Source of the DNA: Prionace glauca
Lineage: Eukaryota; Chordata; Chondrichthyes; Carcharhiniformes; Carcharhinidae
Reading direction: 5' to 3'
Length of the DNA stretch: 64,000 nt
NCBI GenBank assembly: GCA_037974335.1
Contig: CM075760.1
Location: 3,512,859 to 3,576,858, forward strand
This document shows, piece by piece, positions 56,578 to 64,000 of this stretch. Under the pieces are notes generated by a model. It was not told the DNA's origin. It saw only the letters and a list, made by a program, of their open reading frames with translations, and made no database searches. Position 1 is the first letter of the stretch, and the number at the start of each line of letters is the position of its first letter. Both the position numbers and the translations under genes were made by a program.

Positions 56578-57004
56578 TTGGAAGCTGTTCGTGAGGTTTT
56601 CCGAGAAGGTGATAATTAGACTCAGGGAACCAATGTCACCGTGCAAAAGATAAAATAAAACTAAAAACCAATGATCAATGGAAGAATTTATCTCGATAGA
56701 TACATGATATGTGGACCTATCAGACAAGTTCTGAAATTATTGACAAAAACAGGAAACTTATACATTTTCTTTATCAGATTTTCCACCCTTCTTTTTAGTA
56801 GAATTAATTTCATTTGGTATGCAAAATCATTCAAATCTTTGTCACGTACCAACTAACTGCATTGCACCTGCCACCATGATGGCACTTCATTCATCCATAA
56901 AACCCAAATGTTAACCCCCTTCTTAGCTAAAGCTACTGCCTGATTACAGCAGACACAACTATAGGGGTCAAAGTGGAGGTCCCACGTGCTCATTGCCAAG
57001 CTGA

Positions 57005-57104
57005 ATAAACATGCGTTCCTATGTCCAGGGGCATATCTATTCTGTGTCGGAGCTGTGACTGGACTTATTCGTTATGCTGCAAAATATGTTCTCTCAAAGG
57101 GATC
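57005..57104 (+). repeat. 100-bp segment repeated in inverse at 59356-59455
   Basis: Copy 1 of an unclassified pair; about 90 of 100 bases agree by eye, with sharp loss of similarity on both sides. Both copies are open in one frame (CPGAYLFCVGAVTGLIRYAA here), but the differences change amino acids almost everywhere, so a conserved protein is unlikely. Confidence 0.65.
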
Positions 57105-57497
57105 TTTCAGGTATCATCTTGCCAGCTAATGTGGTCCCAGCCCTTTGTCTCTAAACCTTATATCTTTCCCATGCACCTATTGGCAACTTTCATTGGCCAA
57201 AGCTAATAATCATAGTAAAATGCTTGAAATACATTTAGAATATCGGCTTACATGTTTTAAAATCATCGTTACTTGTCTAATTGTCTTACTGCATTCATAT
57301 ATGTGTAAGCTATCCTCTTGTTTTAGAATCATTTAAATCTTTATTGTTAGCTCTACCCGTGTCTTGATGTATTCTATCTAAAAACCAAGATAAAAGTAAA
57401 ATGATTGCTTTCATATGTGAATGACGAAGGAAAAGCAGACGAATTGTCCATCGCCATGACTAAAGTTTGCATCAAGCAAATATCATTGTATAAATCT

Positions 57498-57603
57498 CAC
57501 TCAGTGTACCCGAGCAGGCGCAGGAATGCGGTGATTAGGGGATTTTCACAGTAACTTCATTGCCCCATTGAAAGCCTACCTGTGACATTAATAAATATTT
57601 CAC
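57498..57603 (+). mobile_element. V-SINE-type SINE, type B tail only
   Basis: 'cactcagtgtacccgagcag' to 'cctacctgtgacattaataa'. Confidence 0.78.
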
Positions 57604-57775
57604 AAAAATATCTGCTTGTTTCTTTATTTCTTGTTTGTGGATATTTAATACGCACTCTTGCTGCTGTGTTTCTCTATATAGTAACAATGATGCATTTCAA
57701 CAATGTCCATAACTTACTTTGCGTATATGTCTAAGCACTCTTTGAATAAAGATCATAGTTTAAAGATTGGAATAT

Positions 57776-58015
57776 CATAGAATCATAGAACCCTACAGTG
57801 CAGAAAGAGGCCCTTCAGTCCATCGAGTCTGCACCGACCACAATCTCACCCAGGCCCTACCCCCATATCCCTACACATTTACCCACTAATCCCGCTAACC
57901 TATGCATCCCTGGATACTAAGAGGCAATTTCTTAGCATGGCCAATCAACCTAACCCGCACATCTTTGGACAGTGGGAGGAAACCGGAGTACCCAGAGGAA
58001 ACCCATGGAATTCCA
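57776..58015 (-). mobile_element. V-SINE-type SINE, 3' part, minus strand
   Basis: Type A tail 'agaaccctacagtgcagaaa' through 'acatctttggacagtgggag', stopping in the central segment. Confidence 0.82.
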
Positions 58016-58282
58016 TTATTCGCTGTTTTGTAATCCCAATTCGTGGCATATTCCTACGAACAGAGGGCTGGTATTTGTCCCTCCACCACTATCAAAGATC
58101 AACGTTCTGCAAAAAAGGCAAGTGAAGTTCAGACTGATTAACACTGGGTCTAACAAAATTTTCTATCGACAGTCAAACAATGGTACATCGCCTTTTGTTG
58201 GAGTAGGGCATCTAATGGTGCATTCTCAGACTTTTAATCATAAGTTTTCTGCAACTAACAAGCTATCCACGTTAAGCTGTAA

Positions 58283-58490
58283 TATGGAATCATAAAGCCC
58301 TTACAATGCACAAGGAGGCCATATGGCTCATTGAACTGACCACAATACCACCCAGGCCTGATCCCCATAACCCCACATTTTACCCTGCTCATCTCTCTGA
58401 CACTAAGGGGCAATTTATTATGGCCAATCTCCCTAACTGGCACGTTAGTGGCGCAGTGGTTAGCAGTGCTGCTTTGCAGCTCCAGGTACA
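58283..58490 (-). mobile_element. V-SINE-type SINE 3' part with an adjacent plus-strand head scrap
   Basis: Diverged tail 'aaagcccttacaatgcacaa' to 'ggccaatctccctaactggc' (58283-58442). It is followed on the plus strand by a SINE head 'gtggcgcagtggttagcagt' (58447-58487), making an inverted pair of partial SINEs. Confidence 0.65.
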
Positions 58491-58911
58491 TATAGATCGC
58501 ACAGAGTTACATTTTTTTTCCAATGTCACAAGTTGCTTTCACCTCCAGTTGATATAACATTTGGTGTAGCATCAGTTTGGGATCTGTAAAGCGCACTTAT
58601 CTCATTTCAAACTGAAAGAACTGAATTATGTAGGTGAGGTGTTAGTGACAGCACCTGGTATCAATAAAAGACTTAACACAGCGCGGCTTCAAGGGTGAAG
58701 GGCAGAATATAGTCCAATGGGTGTTAGGCATGCATCTCTCCACCATTGTGGAGTCATGCATATCAAAAAGGGTAGGTGGTTGATATTGGTGGCAGATCAT
58801 ATAAATGCCTGGCTGTCAGTGCGAGTCTTCTACAGAGTTCCACAGCTCAATCCATTTACAATTGTTTTTCTAATGACATTGCCAACATCATATGATGAGA
58901 AGTGCCTATGA

Positions 58912-59222
58912 TGAGACAGCGCAGTGGCACAACACTTAACCACTGCAACCTCACAGCTCCAGGGACCTGGGTTTGATTCCGACTTCGGGTCACTGTCTGT
59001 GTGAAGTTTGCACATTCTCTCCGTGTCTGTCTGGGTTTCCTCTGGGTGATCTGGTTCTCTCCCACAGTTCAAAGATCTGCAGGTTAGATGAATTGACCAT
59101 GCTAAATTGTCCCTTAGTGTCAGGGGGTCTAGCTGGGTAAATATCTGGTGTTACAGACATAGGGCCTGGGTGGGACTGTTCTCAGTGTAGTCCCTTCTGC
59201 ACTGTAAGGATTCGATGATTCT
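58912..59222 (+). mobile_element. V-SINE-type SINE, type A tail
   Basis: Head 'cgcagtggcacaacacttaa', box B-like 'ggtttgattcc', central segment 58990-59070, tail 'cccttctgcactgtaaggat'. Confidence 0.83.
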
Positions 59223-59355
59223 AATATGCCTGGCGGCATTTGGATAGTTTTCCTTTGGTTGATGTGCCCACGTACTTTTAATCAATAGATTAGCCAGGAA
59301 AATAAAGTAATATAAAGTAAGGAAATGGCACATCTTTGTATATATGTTATCAAAT

Positions 59356-59455
59356 GATCCCTTGGAGAGAACATATTTTGCAGCATAATGAATAGGTCTA
59401 ATCACAGCACAGGCACAGAATAGATATGCCCCTGGACGTAGGAACGCATATTTAT
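59356..59455 (-). repeat. Inverse copy of the 57005-57104 segment
   Basis: See 57005-57104. On the minus strand it lies within an open stretch (59543-59151) that continues into the SINE at 58912-59222, so the open frame as a whole is not a gene. Confidence 0.65.
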
Positions 59456-59769
59456 TATCGAATGTGTTTAGTCGCGTTTGTTTGGAAACGTCAAAACGCC
59501 CCCTGTTAAATTTGTGTTCAACATGAGACTTAAATTGTTCCACAGTGAAAGTTGAATGGAATTAAAGTATACATAGAACATGTTTCCATGGAATGGTTTC
59601 ACAGGGTCGATGAGATCATGGGGAACGATCCACCTATTTATGCATCCGCTCTGAAAAGAATGGGGAAATCTACCCATAACATTGTGCAAGCAAAAAAAAA
59701 CACCCTTGCCTTCTGTTTAAAGGAAATCCGTAGTTAAATTATCAGCCAAATATTTGGATTTCTGATTGT

Positions 59770-60238
59770 TACATTATTGGGGGTTGCAGTCAGCACTGCT
59801 GCCTTACAACACCAGGGACCCGGGTTCAATTCCATCCTCAGATCATTGTCTGTTTGGAGTTTGCACATTCTCCCTGCAAAGGTTTCCTCCAGGTGCTCTG
59901 GCCTCCTCCTACAGTACAAGTCTTGTGCCGGTTAGGTGGATTATCTATGCTAAATTGATCCTAGGGTCAGGGGGATTAGCAGGGTAAATATGTGGGGTTG
60001 CGGGAATAGGGTCTGGGTGGGACGTGGTCGGCACAGTAAGAGGTCTCACCACACCAGGTTAAAGTCCAACCAATTTATTAGATCTTTGGACTTTATTTGG
60101 ACTTTAACCTGGTGTTGTGAGACTTCTTACTGTGTTTACTCCAGTTCAACGCCGGCATCTCCACATTGGGACGTGGTCGGACAGATTATTTGGGCCAAAA
60201 AACCTCCTTCTGCCCTATGGGATTCTATGATTCTATAA
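59770..60238 (+). mobile_element. V-SINE-type SINE split by a palindromic insertion
   Basis: Head side 'cagcactgctgccttacaac', box B 'gggttcaattcc', central segment 59855-59915, then 'gtctgggtgggacgtggtcgg'. After the insertion at 60032-60166 it continues with 'cagattatttgggccaaaaa' and the tail 'ctccttctgccctatgggat'. Confidence 0.83.
60032..60166 (-). mobile_element. Palindromic Penelope-like insertion with 14-bp target duplication
   Basis: TGGGACGTGGTCGG occurs at 60018-60031 and 60167-60180. Between them is a 135-bp piece with arms 'cacagtaagaggtctcacca' and 'tgttgtgagacttcttactg', ending at the right in the complement of the 'gatgccggcgtt' end, so it is inverted relative to the copy in the LTR. 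Confidence 0.8.
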
Positions 60239-60245
60239 TTGTATA

Positions 60246-60412
60246 AGAAATAATAAATTGTCCCTTAGTGTCCAGGGATGAGTAGGTTAGAGGGATTAGT
60301 GAGTATAATATGTCGGGATATGGGGGTAGGGCCTGGGTGGGATTGTGTTCGGTGCAGACTCGATGGGCCGAAGAGCTCTTTCTGCACTGTAGAGTTTCTA
60401 TGTTCTATGTAT
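60246..60412 (+). mobile_element. V-SINE-type SINE, 3' half
   Basis: 'attgtcccttagtgtccagg' to 'gctctttctgcactgtagag' and TTTCTATGTTCTATG. Confidence 0.75.
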
Positions 60413-61699
60413 GAAATAGGAGCATTCATCGATAGATATGGATTTAGGGAGGACAGGCAGCTGTCGTGATTTTTCTTGCACTCACGATTTTGCAAAATAA
60501 TGTATTTAGTGAAGTTCCAGAATTATATCAATCTAAGGCAGGGCAATTATTGTTTGAGTGCTTTAATTAACCTTTTGATTGAGTAATGAACACAAGAACA
60601 TATGGATATTTTCTCATAATAGTATTTGATTCAATAGAACTCTAGAAATAAAGGACTAACGATGACCATGAAACCATTGTTGTTTGTCGTAAAAAAAAAA
60701 CATCTGCTTCATTAATTTCCTTTAGACAAGGGGATCTGTTGTCCTTTCCTATTCCGACTACACATGACTCTAGACATACGGCAATATAATGGACCCTTAA
60801 ATGCTTTCAGGGATGGGCAAGACATGCTGGCTCAGCCCAATCCCTTGAATGAAAAAAAGCAAAACTAAGTTGGGATTGATCTTAAACAATGAGCTTGTTG
60901 AATAAAAGTTATGGATCATTCAGAATAATGAAGTAAGGTGCTTCATTCGTTAATCATTGATTCCATAGAAACATCCATTACAAGATCTGGATTCCATGCG
61001 TTCGTTTGTCTCGCTGTATTCCTCCCATCGCTCTATTTATTTCACTTCTTCATGTGGATGGCTTCTTGTTGTCTCATTTAGTGCTGTGATCAGTTTGATT
61101 GATCAATTACAAATCGTCCCAAGTCTTTCGCCTACACTCAAATGAGCAGCGTGACATATGCGGTGCCAGGTGCTCAATCCATTCGTCCTAGCCATTGTTG
61201 AATCATGTGAAACAACACTTCCATTTGGCTGTCCGTGATGCATAATGATCGCATGCAACCCGCCCCGTTAACACAACCAGGGATGCAATCTCTATTAATA
61301 GATGTATCTCTGTGAATGATAAAACTTAGTTAACAATCGAGAGCGTGCTAAGATGTACTTTAACAACTGTCAAATTTTTATTTAGAGATACAAAATAGCT
61401 TGGTTACTCTTAACAGAACCTAAATATTTTTGCACATATGAAGTCTGCTCTTTGCAGCTAAAAGTAAACTTATCCATACATTGCACATTTTTGAATCAAA
61501 ATACATAGGACTCAACAGCAACCTGCTGCATTCCACATGACAATGATGTAACCAACCAGAGTCCAATTGCCAATCAATCAGTACCCTTTTGTCCTTCTGT
61601 GCATTTCTAACTGCCTTTGAAATTTGGCATTCTTGTATATGTCCTGATTCTTACTAGTCAAAATATTTTGACAGCATATTTTTCTAACAATTTTTTAAA
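60413..61699. other. 1.3 kb with no gene or named repeat
   Basis: Low-GC single-copy-looking sequence; no long frame, no splice-bounded exon I could support on either strand. Confidence 0.5.
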
Positions 61700-62394
61700 T
61701 AGAATAAGAACATAAGAAATAGGAGCAGGAGTAGGCCATCTGGCCCTTCGAGCCTGCCCCGCCATTCAATAAGATCATGGCTGATCTGTCGTGGCTCAGT
61801 TCCACTTTCCGGCCCTCTCCCCATAACCCTTAATCCCCTCTCTTATCAAAAACCCATCAACCCGCTTCTTGAAAATATCTAGCGAGGCAGCCTCCACCAC
61901 TTCAACGGGTAGAGAATTCCACAGATTCACCACCCTTTGAGTGAAGAAGTTCCTCCTCAACTCCGGTCTAAAACGCCCCCCCCCCCCCCTTTATCTTGAG
62001 GCTGTGCCCCGTAGTCCTACTGTCTTTTTTGAGCGGGAAGAGTCTCTCCACCTCTAACCTATCCATCCCATTCATCATCTTATACGTCTCAATGAGATCT
62101 CCCCTCATTCTTCTAAACTCCAACGAGTACAAGCCTAGTTCATTCAGCCTCTCCTCATAGCTCAACCCCCTCAACTCCGGTATCAGCCTAGTAAACCTCC
62201 TCTGCACTCCCTCCAAAGCCAAAATATCTTTGCGCAGGTGCGGCGCCCAAAACTGCACACAGTACTCCAGCTGCGGCCTCACCAATGCCCTGTACAGCTG
62301 TAGCAAGACCTCCCTACTTTTATATTCAATCCCCTTCGCTATGAAGGCCAGCATCCCATTCGCCTTCCTGACCACCTGCTGCACCTGCAAATAA
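61700..62394 (-). mobile_element. CR1 LINE 3' end, minus strand
   Basis: The tail 'aagaacataagaaataggag' starts it. The minus-strand frame 62402-61968 encodes QQVVRKANGMLAFIAKGIEYKSREVLLQLYRALVRPQLEYCVQFWAPHL... in pieces up to the DSRTTGHSLKIKG block and then runs into a poly-C stretch (61976-61989) that breaks it. Well preserved. Confidence 0.87.
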
Positions 62395-62744
62395 ATTTTC
62401 AATAAAAGATATTTTATTTTAAATGAATGAATTGCTAATTAATGATTTGTTTTTTCCAATAAAAACGTTTACACCGACTTGAGTAGAGTGGCTGGCATAC
62501 TGTAATGGATCGTGAGGGAGCTTATGGAGAACTTTGTGATCTGGTCAGCCACGTCGGCCGTGCGTCAGCAGGGCAGGGAATTGTGGCTCTGATATGTTCG
62601 TCTGTCAATATTTCCAAGTATCAGTGCATGTTAAAGTTGGCTGGACGGCTTTGTTCCAGAGGGCTATCAAATTCCTAAAGGGTACATTTGCCATGATAAA
62701 TGTGGATTTGTGAGAATAAGTAAATGAAAAGAACATGTTTTCTG

Positions 62745-63139
62745 AAGTGGAACACTCAAACCAGCTTCCCATCCTCTGAATCAGTCTACACTTCCTGCTG
62801 CCTTGGGAAAAGCAGCCAGCACAATTAAGCTCCCCGCGCACGCCAGACATTCTCTCTTCCACCTTCTTCCGTCGGGAAAAATATACGAAAGTCTGAGATC
62901 ACGTGCCAACCAACTCAAGAAAATCTTCTCCCCTGCTGCCATCAGACTTTTGAATGGACCTAGATCACATTAAGTTGATCTTTTTCTGCACCCTAGCTAT
63001 GACTGTAACACTATGTCCTTCACTCTCTTCTTTCTTTCTCCATGAACGGTTTGCTTTTTTACATAACATAACAGAAACAATACTTTTCATTGTAAACTAA
63101 TACCAACAATAATCAGAAATCAGATCAAATGAAATAAAA
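62745..63139 (+). mobile_element. L2 LINE 3' end
   Basis: ORF2 remains ('cttccgtcgggaaaaatata', i.e. the PSGKRYR block; 'gccatcagacttttgaatgg'), 3' UTR, and tail 'atcagatcaaatgaaataaa'. An open stretch on the opposite strand is incidental. Confidence 0.8.
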
Positions 63140-64000
63140 TCATGAATGTGCATCTACATGAGCTCACAAAATCAACATGCAGCCACAATATGTAATTAAG
63201 ATGACATAGGCCTAGCTAACTCTTGTTGCAAATGATTGACCTATGAGGACTTCGCTGAAGGCGTGCATGAAACAATTTGCATAGTTTTCCCCCCAGAGAA
63301 GTAAATACTTGCTCCATGGGAAGACCAACAAAATTGCATTTGACTGTTTTCTACACTGGGATGATTATTCGACATGGAGGGCTTCAGTATATATTCACTA
63401 GAAGTGATGAAGTGGAATCTCAACACGCCTGTCTGTTAAATATTCTATTGAAAATGTCAACAACACATTGCATACATAGGCTTATTGTCATGTCACAATT
63501 GGTCCTTTTCCCAATCAATTGAATATCTGTTACTTCATTATTAATACTTCAGCATCTAGAAACTTGTTGTTATCAGGTATTCCATCTAAACCAGCTCATG
63601 ACTTTAGACACTTTCCCGAAATATTCTCTTAGTCTTCGCTACTCGTAAGGAAACAACTGCAATTTTACTAAGTCTCTCCACAGAACAGTACTTCAATTAT
63701 CCATTGAATCATTCGACTGAACACCTTTTGTAGCATTTTCAAATTCTTCTCATGCCCTACCCCACTGCCCACAAACCTTCTACCCAGAAATGGGAAAAAA
63801 AATCATATGTGGCCATAACAGTTTTCACACTGTTTTTATCAAATCCCTCTGGGTTTTACACTCCCTGTCATCATTAATAAAGCCCAGTAATCCTCCACCT
63901 GTCTCACTAATTGCTATCTGAACATCTCCTGCGAGGTGTTGTTTTGTGAATGCATCCAGATGTTTTCCTCTTTTCACATTGTGTGATTCAGCCTGTATTT
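63140..64000. other. No gene recognised at right edge
   Basis: AT-rich. The part from about 63640 resembles a very old LINE 3' region in base composition and phrase order but I cannot assign it. Confidence 0.45.

Noticed and set aside
57003-57110. Mitochondrial insertion (cox2-like phrases) at 57.0 and 59.4 kb
   Set aside because: A few words looked like cox2, but the alignment needs many gaps, and the two copies share only 100 bp with each other, not with a mitochondrial gene order.
59151-59543. 130-residue minus-strand open frame
   Set aside because: It crosses the end of a SINE and a 100-bp repeat with mostly amino-acid-changing differences; no domain.

Overview
The window looks like nuclear DNA of a cartilaginous fish, most likely a shark. 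Three things point that way: a V domain of the IgNAR (VNAR) type, found only in cartilaginous fishes; two intron-containing receptors of the GPR139-like family; and a dense mix of CR1 and L2 LINEs, V-SINE-type tRNA-derived SINEs, Penelope-like elements and one endogenous retrovirus with a tRNA-Pro primer site. There are no bacterial or organellar genes and no recognisable tRNA, rRNA or CRISPR.

Layout. 1-3.6 kb: a LINE fragment, an L2 fragment, then a two-exon VNAR-like gene on the minus strand (2986-3491). It has its own octamer/TATA promoter and an already joined V-J exon; any constant-region exon would lie beyond the left edge. 3.9-12.9 kb: repeat-rich DNA with CR1 and SINE fragments. 12.97-20.18 kb: a broken class I (gamma/epsilon-like) endogenous retrovirus on the minus strand, flanked by a 4-bp target duplication and sitting inside an older CR1. 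One LTR carries a later 127-bp palindromic Penelope-like insertion. 20-24 kb: CR1 and SINEs. 24.3-29.25 kb: receptor 1 (minus strand, two exons). 29.9-30.9 kb: a minisatellite upstream of receptor 1. 31-42.9 kb: repeats. 42.96-53.4 kb: receptor 2 (plus strand, two exons), whose 9.45-kb intron is filled with CR1s, SINEs and a TA microsatellite. 53.5-56.2 kb: a three-level nest, CR1 inside a Penelope-like element inside an L2. 56-64 kb: more SINEs, palindromic Penelope-like pieces, a CR1 and an L2 tail.

The host genes are few: one VNAR-like antigen-receptor V gene and two head-to-head GPR139-like receptors. The receptors share a 70-nt first exon, a phase-1 intron and the same residue spacing, so they are an inverted duplication. 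Nothing in the sequence ties the receptors functionally to the V gene. Coordinates of repeats are by eye and may be off by tens of bases; no alignments or searches were run.
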